Source of the DNA: Acidobacteriota bacterium
Lineage (GTDB): Bacteria; Acidobacteriota; Blastocatellia; Pyrinomonadales; Pyrinomonadaceae
Length of the DNA stretch: 64,000 nt
NCBI GenBank assembly: GCA_016715115.1
Contig: JADKBM010000013.1
Span: 310,001-374,000, forward strand
Reading direction: 5' to 3'
Positions 53,590-61,513 of this stretch are shown piece after piece. The position numbers and the translations under genes were made by a program. How positions within the stretch are numbered: position 1 is the first letter of the stretch; each line of letters begins with the position of its first letter. The notes under the pieces were generated by a model. It ran no database searches. It had not been told where the DNA came from and saw only the letters and a list, made by a program, of their open reading frames with translations.

Positions 53590-55362
53590 GGAAGTCTGTT
53601 CGCCGAATACACGACCGCCGCGCCTCCGCAGAATCCGACGACGCGATACACCGCGACGGATATGTTGGGTTCCCCGCGGGTCATCACGGACAGCCAGGGC
53701 AACGTCATCGCCCGAAGAGATTTCAAACCCTTCGGCGAAGAGATCACCAGCAACACCGGTGAGCGCACGACAACCGCGAAATACGGAGTCTCCGACAACC
53801 TCCGCCAGAAATTCACCACATACCAACGAGACGAAGAAACCGGCCTCGACTTCGCCGAGGCGCGGATGTACCGGAACAACCACGCGCGGTTCACCGCTCC
53901 CGATCCGCTCCTCTCATCGGCAAGCCTCGGAAATCCCCAGACCTTCAACCGCTATGTCTACGTCGGCAACAATCCGGTGAATGTGACGGACCCTTTAGGA
54001 TTGGACTGGTGCGTGAAGAAGGACGGCAGCGACGGCGGGTTCGTACGTTTTGCAGGTGCCGGTACTGCCTGCGGCGGTGACGAAAGACGGACGACCCGGG
54101 CTGATGCCGTGAATACGGGCGGCGTGGACTCAAACGGGGTCACATTCCGTATTGGCGATACGCTGACTCTGCACGACGACGGACGATACACCGTCAACCG
54201 ACCGTCAAACGATCGGGATGTAGCCAACGCAGGCGTTCAGATTCAAGCATCGTCCAACCCTGACACCACAGTCTCGGCACCGACCGGGGAAATTGGAACT
54301 ACAATCTCTCCCCGACAAACGGATCCTGATCTCGGATGTCCCGTAGGAAGCGATTCGGCGTGCGGCAGCGGCAATGTTGCGCTATCACCGTCACTTGATA
54401 CCGAAAACAACGCGCCATTAGGGGCGGTTGCCGGCATTGAAACCATAGCCGAGGCGGGGCAAATGGTGCCTGGACTTAACGTTCCGGCCACGATTCTTAA
54501 GAGCGCGATCGATCTGGGACAAGGTGAGATAGGGGAAGCGGGCTTGAACACGGCTGGGCTGATTCCTTTCGGCAGCCTCTTCCGCCGCGGGCATCGGTTC
54601 ATCAATGCGGTCGACAACGTGGCGGACGCGACGCGGGCGCTCTGCTTTGTCGCCGGCACGCTTGTTCATACCGACGAGGGACTTGTTCCGATCGAGCTGA
54701 TCGAGCCCGGCGACAGCGTTCTGAGCTATAATGAGACCAACGGCCAACTTGAATTCCGTGAGGTCGTCCGGCTCTTCAGAAACACGGCCGACGAGTTTTT
54801 GAAAGTCCATATCGAAAGCGAGCCGCAGACACTGCAGGTTACGTTGGGGCATCCGTTCTACGTTCACCGCAATCGGAGCGACTTGTCGGCGGATGACGGC
54901 GAGAGGATCGCGGCGGAGTCGCTGAAGACGGGCGATCTGCTCAAAAACAGCGCCGGCGAATGGAAGCCGATCGTCGCAATTGAGCGCGTCTTTGAGTCAA
55001 GAGCGACCTACAACTTTGAGGTCGAGGGCAATCACAACTATTTCGTCGGGCTCGGCGGCTGGCTGGTTCATAATGATTGTACCGATATTGCGCTTGCGCT
55101 TCAGAAGCAGACTGGTGGCGGAAGAGTGATTCGAATAATGCAGTTCGGGGCTAAGGGGGAGGAAACATTCCTGAACTCTGGAAATATGTATCAGAAGGGG
55201 TTCTTCTATCACGATGTGTTTGTTTACAAGGGAAAGGTTATCGACAAAATGAGCAAATTCGGGGATAAACCGATACCGTTCAAACAATGGGTTCGAACAT
55301 TCGAGCCTCGTTCGGCGAAAAACCCGGGTGGCGTTCCGACGGTGCTTAAGAGGATAAATTGA
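53590..55362 (+). CDS. Orphan RHS cassette 4 with Hint domain and papain-like tip
   Basis: Open from 53590; RHS homology starts near 53599 and the first ATG is 53662 (MLGSPRVITD). The core switches type at ARMY (RNNHARFTAPDPLLSSASLG) and ends at DPLGL. A linker precedes a Hint autoprocessing domain (328-471: Cys328 in CFVAGTLVHTDEG, GHPFYV, FEVEGNHNYFVG, ending VHN). The released tip begins Asp472-Cys473; with His517 (FYHDVFV) and Asp528 (KVIDKM) this fits a papain-like Cys-His-Asp set. A peptidase or amidase toxin freed by self-cleavage is the best reading. The next gene is an RPxMYVG protein. Confidence 0.82.
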   Translation, partial: GSLFAEYTTAAPPQNPTTRYTATDMLGSPRVITDSQGNVIARRDFKPFGEEITSNTGERTTTAKYGVSDNLRQKFTTYQRDEETGLDFAEARMYRNNHARFTAPDPLLSSASLGNPQTFNRYVYVGNNPVNVTDPLGLDWCVKKDGSDGGFVRFAGAGTACGGDERRTTRADAVNTGGVDSNGVTFRIGDTLTLHDDGRYTVNRPSNDRDVANAGVQIQASSNPDTTVSAPTGEIGTTISPRQTDPDLGCPVGSDSACGSGNVALSPSLDTENNAPLGAVAGIETIAEAGQMVPGLNVPATILKSAIDLGQGEIGEAGLNTAGLIPFGSLFRRGHRFINAVDNVADATRALCFVAGTLVHTDEGLVPIELIEPGDSVLSYNETNGQLEFREVVRLFRNTADEFLKVHIESEPQTLQVTLGHPFYVHRNRSDLSADDGERIAAESLKTGDLLKNSAGEWKPIVAIERVFESRATYNFEVEGNHNYFVGLGGWLVHNDCTDIALALQKQTGGGRVIRIMQFGAKGEETFLNSGNMYQKGFFYHDVFVYKGKVIDKMSKFGDKPIPFKQWVRTFEPRSAKNPGGVPTVLKRIN

Positions 55363-55387
55363 CGAACAACGGAGGCTTGGTTCGACT

Positions 55388-55699
55388 ATGCCCATCCACG
55401 AATCGGGAGACAATAAGCTTGTAGAACTCATCTGCAACATCGTCCGGCGACCCTCGATGTATGTCGGAAACTGCGAGTTCGTCGAGGTTGCAGGATTTAT
55501 CGAAGGCTTCGCGTCCGCATCGGCAAAAGATTATGAAGAACTCCGGGAATTCAACAGATGGTTGGCAGTACGGCTCGATTTTCCACGAAACTGGGGATGG
55601 AAGGATGGGATGAAAGAGGTCTATCCGAACTCCGAAGACGCGTTGCGTGAATTGGGACGCCTGTTCAAGGAGTTCAAGGAGTCGACCGAGAAACGATGA
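55388..55699 (+). CDS. RPxMYVG-motif small protein, candidate immunity protein of cassette 4
   Basis: 103 residues, ATG 55388, 25 bp after cassette 4. Motif order: an N-terminal helix with NIVRRPSMYVG, then FIEGFASA, EFNRWLA, DFPRNWGWKDG and SEDALRELGRLFKEF. The same order occurs in four other complete copies downstream. I recognise RPxMYxG as a feature of small proteins near toxin tips but cannot name the family. A near-identical copy of this gene together with the end of cassette 4 lies at 60228-60650. Its stop codon opens directly into the next RHS fragment. Confidence 0.72.
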   Translation: MPIHESGDNKLVELICNIVRRPSMYVGNCEFVEVAGFIEGFASASAKDYEELREFNRWLAVRLDFPRNWGWKDGMKEVYPNSEDALRELGRLFKEFKESTEKR

Positions 55700-56182
55700 A
55701 ACCGTCGTCTGGGAAAGCTTGCCCCGGCGGAGTCGCTAGAAACGGACGATCTGCTGCGAAATATCGCCGGTGAATGGAAGCCGATCATCGCAATTGAGCG
55801 CGTCTTTGAGTCAAGAGCGACCTTCAACTTTGAGGTCGAAGGCAACCACAACTACTTCGTCGGGCTCGGCGGCTGGCTGGTTCATAATGATTGCACCGCC
55901 GGAGGTTCTTATGTTGTTTATCAGGGGCTCAACCGAGTTACCGGAGCCGTTGAATATGTTGGAATCACTTCAAGAAACCTGGGCGTTAGGGTGGCAGAGC
56001 ATCGTCGTGTTGCAGAAAAGGCAGGACTTCAATTTCTTGAAGTCGCCGGTGCTAGCAACCTTACAAAAATCCAGGCCAGAGTTTGGGAGCAGAAGCTGAT
56101 AAATCAACATGGTTTGGCGAATCTGCAGAACAAGATAAACTCAATCGGCGAAAAATACTGGTCGATTTACGGTATCAAGTGA
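55700..56182 (+). pseudogene. RHS/Hint remnant with GIY-YIG nuclease tip
   Basis: Open in the same frame directly after the previous stop. It starts within the Hint domain (ESLETDDLLRN, IIAIERVF, FNFEVEGNHNYFVG, WLVHND), so the RHS core and the Hint nucleophile are missing. The tip (from about 55900) has YVVYQGLN and VEYVGITSRNLGVRVAEH, the two strands and Arg of a GIY-YIG nuclease, and ARVWEQKLINQ with the conserved Glu, then NLQNKINSI. The tip domain is intact, but without N-terminal parts the cassette is an orphan. The next gene is its probable immunity gene. Confidence 0.78.
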
Positions 56183-56189
56183 GGATGAT

Positions 56190-56705
56190 ATGGAAAAGCG
56201 AAAACGGGTCATTGCAAAAATCGGCGATGTTTTCGCCGTCAAAATCGACGACAAATCGCAAAAGTTCTTTCAATTGATTGCTTTCGACCCATTGCAACTA
56301 AACAGCGATGTTGTCAGGACATTCAATGAGGTCTATTCTGCCACCGAAACCCCGCCAATGGATCGAATCGTCGCCGGTGAAGTTCAGTTCTTTTCGCATT
56401 GCATTGTCACGTGGGGAGTCAAACTGGGGCTGTGGGAGAAGGTTGGAAAATCACGAAATGTTGGCGAGATAGAACAAATTTTGTTTTGCCTCACTCCCGA
56501 ATATGCGCGAAGAAATGGCGAGGAAAGGCTCGTGAGATCCGACAAGTGGTACGTTTGGCGGATCGTCGATCATGCGTACACCCATGTTGGCAAGCTGCGA
56601 GGCGAAAACCAAAACGCCGAGTTTGGTGTGGTCTTCACGCCGCACGATATCGCTTACCGGATCCGAACGGGGCAGCACGAGTACCCAATTCCCTCGTATG
56701 ACTGA
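56190..56705 (+). CDS. Candidate immunity protein of the GIY-YIG tip (Imm26-like)
   Basis: 171 residues, ATG 56190 with GAGGA upstream, 7 bp after the tip. The N-terminus KIGDVFAVKIDD followed by FQLIAFDPLQ resembles the GDvFaI start of Imm26-type immunity proteins, which are known partners of nuclease tips; this is a motif-level guess. Soluble and cytoplasmic, as needed against a nuclease. Followed by a decayed copy of the papain-like tip. Confidence 0.62.
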   Translation: MEKRKRVIAKIGDVFAVKIDDKSQKFFQLIAFDPLQLNSDVVRTFNEVYSATETPPMDRIVAGEVQFFSHCIVTWGVKLGLWEKVGKSRNVGEIEQILFCLTPEYARRNGEERLVRSDKWYVWRIVDHAYTHVGKLRGENQNAEFGVVFTPHDIAYRIRTGQHEYPIPSYD

Positions 56706-56744
56706 TTTGTCGATAGCACCAAACGTTCGTCATAGGTGCATTGC

Positions 56745-57020
56745 TATCCGGGTCGTTGGCGCGGCAGTCGAAGGAACTTGCTGTTGGCGGAACCTTGGTG
56801 AAGATTAAACAGATCGACCCGCATGGGGGGCCTTCGAAAATGGCTGAGCTTGCCGAAAGGTCTATATCCTGACGTGCGATGGGCTGAACACGTCGTACAC
56901 ATCAATCAGGGGAAGGTGATCGACCCATTGAGCAAATATGGGAACAAGGCGGTTCCTTTCAAGGATTGGGTGAAACACTGGGATCTGAGCGAGACAAAGT
57001 TGAAGAAATGGAAGGAGTGA
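56745..57020 (+). pseudogene. Decayed papain-like tip remnant
   Basis: Closely similar to the tip of cassette 5 (59590-59864) but broken in two ways. The bases for the Cys-Trp just after the Hint site are changed, so the catalytic Cys is lost. One extra A near 56840 shifts the frame; the second part continues as KWLSLPKGLYPDVRWAEHVV and KVIDPLSKYGNKAVPF in the other frame. No RHS core or Hint domain precedes it. Confidence 0.8.
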
Positions 57021-57077
57021 GGAGAAATGAAGCAGGTCACCAGCGCTATACTTATCGAGCTGACATCAACAACCTAA

Positions 57078-57290
57078 ATGATTCGCCGAACATCGGAGGC
57101 ACTTGAACTCGACTCAAAGAACTGGTACTTCATTGGGGGCTACGCGTCATTCCTATTCCAGTTTGGAAACCCTGGCGTCGCATTCGATTTCTATCTCGAA
57201 CTCCTTGATATTGAAAAAGCAAACGGAAACGAGAATGCGATGGCCGAAACCCTAATCGGATTGCGCGTACTCGCAAAGAGACTTGGAATA
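57078..57290 (+). pseudogene. Truncated gene fragment next to the IS110 remnant
   Basis: An ATG at 57078 starts a frame (MIRRTSEALELDSKNWYFIG, then LELLDIEKANGNENAMAETL) of about 70 credible residues with helical, TPR-like character. It is cut at about 57290 by heptamer-like sequence and the IS110 remnant. It may be part of an immunity gene; not recognised. Confidence 0.45.
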
Positions 57291-57309
57291 TCCAAAATCC
57301 AAAATCGCA

Positions 57310-57635
57310 CGGTCTTCGCGGTCGGACTTCACCCGCGCTTTCGAGATCGCCCGCGTGAACAGCGGGTTCGACAACACCGACCGCGCCTCGCTTCCGGTGC
57401 GGAAGATGCTCATCGCCGCGTTCGCCGAGGTCGAGACCTCGAGCGCGATCGAGTCGGTTTCGCGCAAGTGTCCGGCGAGCGCGCGGAAGTCCTCCCTCGC
57501 GGACGGAAAGGCGAAGTTCGCCAGCTCCTCTCCCGTTTCCGTGAGCACCGCCAGCTGTGATTGTTTCTTGCCGAGATCGAGGCCGAAAAAGAGCCTCGCG
57601 TTTGTTTTTTGAAATTCAGGTATCCGTTCTATCAT
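57310..57635 (-). mobile_element. IS110-family transposase, N-terminal remnant
   Basis: On the minus strand from ATG 57635. The start FFGLDLGKKQSQLAVLTETG, then SIALEVSTSANAAM and KSDREDRAIL, give the first Asp, the Glu and the second Asp of the IS110 DEDD (RuvC-like) domain. The last Asp and the C-terminal serine domain are missing; the frame runs into AAATCCA-like repeats at 57290-57305. About a third of a normal transposase, so inactive. Confidence 0.78.
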
Positions 57636-57881
57636 ATGTTTGCAGGTTTCGCCGGAGCGAAGGTTTCAACTATTGATTCGAGCTTTGAAAGCTTCAAGAT
57701 GGTCCGAAACGAAAAGGGCGGTTTACTTACGATGGCAAGCTCTGATGGCTTATACGTATAATCAAACCGCCGCTCAACAACGGGCCGTCGCTCCGGCGAC
57801 GCCGACAAAGGTTGAGCAGCCGAGCCCGAACCATACTGATCGGAACGATACCCGATTATGGGCCAACTGCTCAACCCCTAA

Positions 57882-59864
57882 CCTTTTCATACCACTTACG
57901 ATTTCAACGGCAACATCGTTCAGGATGCCCAGAATCTGAGTTTCGCGTACAACGGCGATGACAAACAGACAGTCGTCCGGGATCTCAATATCCCGACGAA
58001 CTCCGGAAATCCCGACGCGAACGTCATCGGCCGGTACTTCTACGACGGCGAAGGCGCGAGGGTCAAGAAAGTAACGAATACGGAAACGACCGTCTTTGTT
58101 TATGACGGATTCGGCGCATTGGCTGCGGAATACTCAACGGTCGCGCTGCCCGTGAATCCGACGACGAGCTATCTGACGACCGACCTGCTTGGGTCGCCGC
58201 GCGTGATCACCGATCGTCAGGGGAACGTCGTTTCCCGGCGCGACTTTCTCCCGTTCGGCGAGGAGATCGGCGCAGGCGTGGGCGGACGAACGGAAAGTCT
58301 CAAGTATTCGCTCAACGGTTCCGACAACATCCGCAAGCGCTTTACCGGCTACGAAAAGGATGAGGAAACCGGCCTCGATTTCGCCGAGGCGCGGATGTAC
58401 CGGAACAACCACGGACGATTCACCGCACCCGATCCGCTCCTCTCATCGGCAAGCCTTGGAAACCCCCAGACCTTCAATCGCTATGTATACGTCGGCAACA
58501 ATCCGGTGAATGTCACCGATCCGCTCGGTCTGAAGTGGTGTCACAAGAAGGATACGAAAGACTATCAGGAAGGGTATTCCACGTGTCCAGACGGTTGGGA
58601 ATCGGCTGATGGCCGGGAAGTGACGACACTGAACGACTGGACGGATCACAATGCAAGAAAGGGTGCCGTCGTTATTCTGAATGAGGATGATACGGTAACC
58701 ATTGTACGCGCCCCCAAAAGCCAGGTTGAAGAGGAAGGAGCGCTGGTGCAGGACCAGAGCAATCCGCAAACCGTCGACGCCCCGACCGGCGAAATTGGAT
58801 CGGCGATCTCTCCCCGTCAAATCGTTCGCGGGCCTGATCTGGGTTGCCCTACAGGAAGCGACTCTGCCTGCGGCAACGGAAATGTTTCGCTATCACCGTC
58901 ACTTGATACCGAAAACAACGCGCCATTAGGGGCGGTTGCCGGCATTGAAAAAATAGCCGAGGCGGGGCAAATGGTGCCTGGACTTAACGTTCCGGCCACG
59001 ATTCTTAAGAGCGCGATCGATCTGGGACAAGGTGAGATCGGGGAAGCGGGCTTGAACACGGCTGGGCTGATTCCTTTCGGCAGCCTCTTCCGCCGTGGGC
59101 ATCGGTTCATCAATGCGGTCGACAACGTGGCGGACGCGACGCGGGCGCTCTGCTTTGTCGCCGGCACGCTTGTTCATACCGACGAGGGACTTGTTCCGAT
59201 CGAGCTGATCGAGCCCGGCGACAGCGTTCTGAGCTATAATGAGACCAACGGCCAACTTGAATTCCGTGAGGTCGTCCGGCTTTTCAGAAACACGGCCGAC
59301 GAGTTTTTGAAAATTCAAATCGAAGGGGAGCCGCAGACTCTGCAGGTTACGTTGAGGCATCCATTTTACGTTCACCGGAACCGGAACAATTTGTCGGCGG
59401 ATGACGGCGATTGGATCGCGGCGGAATGGCTGAAAGCCGGCGATCTGCTCAAAAACAGCGCCGGTGAATGGAAGCCGATCATCGCGATCGAACGCGTCGC
59501 CGAGACGCGAGCGACCTTCAACTTCGAGGTCGAAGGCAACCACAACTACTTCGTCGGACTCGACGGCTGGCTGGTTCATAATGATTGCTGGTCGTTGGCG
59601 CGTCAGTCGAAGGAACTCGCTGGCGGCGGAAGCTTGGTGAAGATTACTCAGGTCGACCCGTTAGGGGGACCCTCCAAATGGCTGAGCTTGCCGAAAGGTC
59701 TATATCCTGACGTGCGATGGGCTGAGCACGTCGTACATATCAATCAGGGGAAAGTTATTGACAAGTTGAGTAAGTATGGAAACAAGGCGATTCCTTTCAA
59801 GGATTGGGTGAAACACTGGGACCTGAGCGAGACGGTTTTGACGAACGTAAATAAGCTAGAGTAG
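57882..59864 (+). CDS. Orphan RHS cassette 5 with Hint domain and papain-like tip
   Basis: Open from 57882 after a stop; RHS homology starts at TTYDFNGNIVQDAQNLSFAY, and no ATG is available before 58119 (TTG). Core: TDLLGSPRVITD, ARMYRNNHGRFTAPDP, boundary DPLGL. A linker and Hint domain follow (residues from 58119: Cys345 in CFVAGTLVHTDEG, terminal His487-Asn488). The tip begins Asp489-Cys490 (DCWSLARQSKEL), with His537 (WAEHVVHI) and Asp548 (GKVIDKL): a papain-like Cys-His-Asp set with the same spacing as cassette 4. The part from about 58880 to 59580 is a near-copy of cassette 4. Four RPxMYxG-type genes follow. Confidence 0.82.
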   Translation, partial: PFHTTYDFNGNIVQDAQNLSFAYNGDDKQTVVRDLNIPTNSGNPDANVIGRYFYDGEGARVKKVTNTETTVFVYDGFGALAAEYSTVALPVNPTTSYLTTDLLGSPRVITDRQGNVVSRRDFLPFGEEIGAGVGGRTESLKYSLNGSDNIRKRFTGYEKDEETGLDFAEARMYRNNHGRFTAPDPLLSSASLGNPQTFNRYVYVGNNPVNVTDPLGLKWCHKKDTKDYQEGYSTCPDGWESADGREVTTLNDWTDHNARKGAVVILNEDDTVTIVRAPKSQVEEEGALVQDQSNPQTVDAPTGEIGSAISPRQIVRGPDLGCPTGSDSACGNGNVSLSPSLDTENNAPLGAVAGIEKIAEAGQMVPGLNVPATILKSAIDLGQGEIGEAGLNTAGLIPFGSLFRRGHRFINAVDNVADATRALCFVAGTLVHTDEGLVPIELIEPGDSVLSYNETNGQLEFREVVRLFRNTADEFLKIQIEGEPQTLQVTLRHPFYVHRNRNNLSADDGDWIAAEWLKAGDLLKNSAGEWKPIIAIERVAETRATFNFEVEGNHNYFVGLDGWLVHNDCWSLARQSKELAGGGSLVKITQVDPLGGPSKWLSLPKGLYPDVRWAEHVVHINQGKVIDKLSKYGNKAIPFKDWVKHWDLSETVLTNVNKLE

Positions 59865-59869
59865 GAACG

Positions 59870-60244
59870 ATGAAACCTTCTGAGATGAAACGTGCAATGG
59901 AGAATGCGCCGAGCAAAGACAAATTGGACTTAGCAATGTTGATCGGCGCCATTACGCGTCGCCCACAGATGTACACAGGTTATACGGACCTGCGGTATGT
60001 AGCGGTGTATCTCGAGGGTTTCGCCTACGCAAAAGACGAAACCTCCAAGGAGATTCGAGGATTCAACCAGTGGCTTGCCGAGCGCTTGAACTTTCCTCGA
60101 AACTGGGCTTGGTGGGATGGCTTGCTACAGGCCTACCCGGATTCCGAAGATGCATTGCGTGAATTGAGCCGGCTGTTCAAGGAGTTCAAAGAACCAAAAG
60201 GAACGATGAAGCCAGCGTCTACGGAAAAGCTATCGACAAAATGA
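59870..60244 (+). CDS. RPxMYTG-motif small protein, candidate immunity protein of cassette 5
   Basis: 124 residues, ATG 59870, 5 bp after cassette 5, so probably its direct partner. ITRRPQMYTG, YLEGFAYA, GFNQWLAERLNFPRNWAWW and SEDALRELSRLFKEF match the other copies; this one has a longer N-terminus (MKPSEMKRAMENAPSKDKLD). The C-terminal 15 residues run into the duplicated end of cassette 4 and may be replaced. Confidence 0.7.
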   Translation: MKPSEMKRAMENAPSKDKLDLAMLIGAITRRPQMYTGYTDLRYVAVYLEGFAYAKDETSKEIRGFNQWLAERLNFPRNWAWWDGLLQAYPDSEDALRELSRLFKEFKEPKGTMKPASTEKLSTK

Positions 60245-60380
60245 GCTAGTTCGGGGTTCAAACCCATACCGTTCAAGCAATGGGTTCGAACATTCGAGCC
60301 TCGTTCGGCGAAAAACCCGGGTGGCGTTCCGACGGTGCTTTTGAGGATAAATTGACGAACAACGGAGGCTTGGTTCGACT
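60228..60380 (+). repeat. Duplicated end of the cassette 4 tip
   Basis: Near-copy of 55235-55387: the end of the papain-like tip (IDKM, PFKQWVRTFEPRSAKNPGG) out of frame plus the intergenic stretch, leading into a near-copy of the immunity gene at 55388. Together 60228-60650 duplicates 55235-55657. Confidence 0.85.
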
Positions 60381-60707
60381 ATGCCCATCCACGAATCGGG
60401 AGACAATAAGCTTGTAGAACTCATCTGCAACATCGTCCGGCGACCCTCGATGTATGTCGGAAACTGCGAGTTCGTCGACGTTGCAGGATTTATCGAAGGC
60501 TTCGCGTCCGCATCGGCAAAAGATTATGAAGAACTCCGGGAATTCAACAGATGGTTGGCAGTACGTCTCGATTTTCCACGAAACTGGGGATGGAAGGATG
60601 GGATGAAAGAGGTCTATCCGAACTCCGAAGACGCGTTGCGTGAACTTGGGGTTCTGTTTCATGAATTCAAGCAATCCAGAAGCGCGAATGAGTCTGTTCA
60701 GGATTGA
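60381..60707 (+). CDS. RPxMYVG-motif small protein, duplicate of the cassette 4 partner
   Basis: 108 residues. The first 90 are nearly identical to the gene at 55388 (MPIHESGDNKLVELICNIVR onward; one Glu to Asp change at FVDVAG). The C-terminus diverges after ALRELG (VLFHEFKQSRSANE). No toxin tip of its own precedes it apart from the copied end, so it would add immunity to an existing tip. Confidence 0.72.
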   Translation: MPIHESGDNKLVELICNIVRRPSMYVGNCEFVDVAGFIEGFASASAKDYEELREFNRWLAVRLDFPRNWGWKDGMKEVYPNSEDALRELGVLFHEFKQSRSANESVQD

Positions 60708-60718
60708 ATCAGCTGATT

Positions 60719-60800
60719 GTGTCGAAATTGTTGATATCGGGGCCCAGCGGTAACGATCTTGAGAACCTGATTACGAGCATTGTCCAAGGACGCTTGACCC
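60719..60800 (+). pseudogene. N-terminal fragment of an RPxMYxG-family gene
   Basis: From GTG 60719: VSKLLISGPSGNDLENLITS then IVQGRLT. It matches the first 25 codons of the gene at 61157 (FIDIGPGGNDLEDLITSIVR) and then breaks off before the RP motif. A deletion remnant of a sixth copy. Confidence 0.65.
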
Positions 60801-60804
60801 GAGA

Positions 60805-61125
60805 ATGTCTATTCAGAATCATAGCGAACCCGGCGAGCGTGAACTTGAGGTGCTTATCCACAGCATCGTCCGACATCCGGCGATGTATGTGGGAACTCGC
60901 GAGTTTGCCAAGGTCGCCGCGTTTATTGAAGGCTTTGCGTTCGCCTCTGTTGATAGGCTTAATGAACTTCGGGATTTCAACCGATGGTTGACCGGGCGGC
61001 TCGATTTTCCCAAAAATTGGGTTTGGGCCGGTGGGATAAGTCTGATTTATCCCAAATCGGAAGACGCGTTGCGTGAGCTTGGAGTTTTGTTTCGTGAATT
61101 CAAGCAATCGACAGGCGGGGAATGA
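60805..61125 (+). CDS. RPxMYVG-family small protein (HPAMYVG variant)
   Basis: 106 residues. SIVRHPAMYVG replaces RRPSMYVG; FIEGFAFA, DFNRWLTGRLDFPKNWVW and SEDALRELGVLFREF are conserved. It lies in the row of family members downstream of cassette 5 without a tip directly before it, and is 31 bp upstream of the next copy. Confidence 0.7.
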   Translation: MSIQNHSEPGERELEVLIHSIVRHPAMYVGTREFAKVAAFIEGFAFASVDRLNELRDFNRWLTGRLDFPKNWVWAGGISLIYPKSEDALRELGVLFREFKQSTGGE

Positions 61126-61156
61126 GTCTGTGCGGGAGTGATTTCTTTGGCTGCTT

Positions 61157-61465
61157 ATGTCGAAATTTATTGATATCGGACCCGGCGGGAATGATCTGGA
61201 GGATCTGATCACGAGCATCGTCCGACATCCCGGTTTGTACGCTGGCTCGTCGAACTTCAGCGGCGTCGCCGCATTTATTCAAGGCTTCGCGTTTTCGAGT
61301 CGGGAGATGTTTGAGGAGTTGAGGGAGTTCAACCGATGGCTCATCGAAAAATTTCAATCCGACACAGATTTGGGCTGGGCGAGCGCAATTGAAGCGGCCT
61401 ATCCCGAATCAACGGACGCGTTGCGTGAATTTGGGAAGTTGTACGAAGAATTCCGCCGATCTTGA
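61157..61465 (+). CDS. RPxMYVG-family small protein (HPGLYAG variant)
   Basis: 102 residues. SIVRHPGLYAG, FIQGFAFS, EFNRWLIEKFQSDTDLGW and STDALREFGKLYEEF follow the family order, but this is the most divergent copy. Last of the immunity-like row; the next RHS fragment starts 48 bp downstream. Confidence 0.68.
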   Translation: MSKFIDIGPGGNDLEDLITSIVRHPGLYAGSSNFSGVAAFIQGFAFSSREMFEELREFNRWLIEKFQSDTDLGWASAIEAAYPESTDALREFGKLYEEFRRS

Positions 61466-61513
61466 CCCTCCAATCTACTTGTTATCGATTGGGCGACTCG
61501 TCCCAAAGGTATC

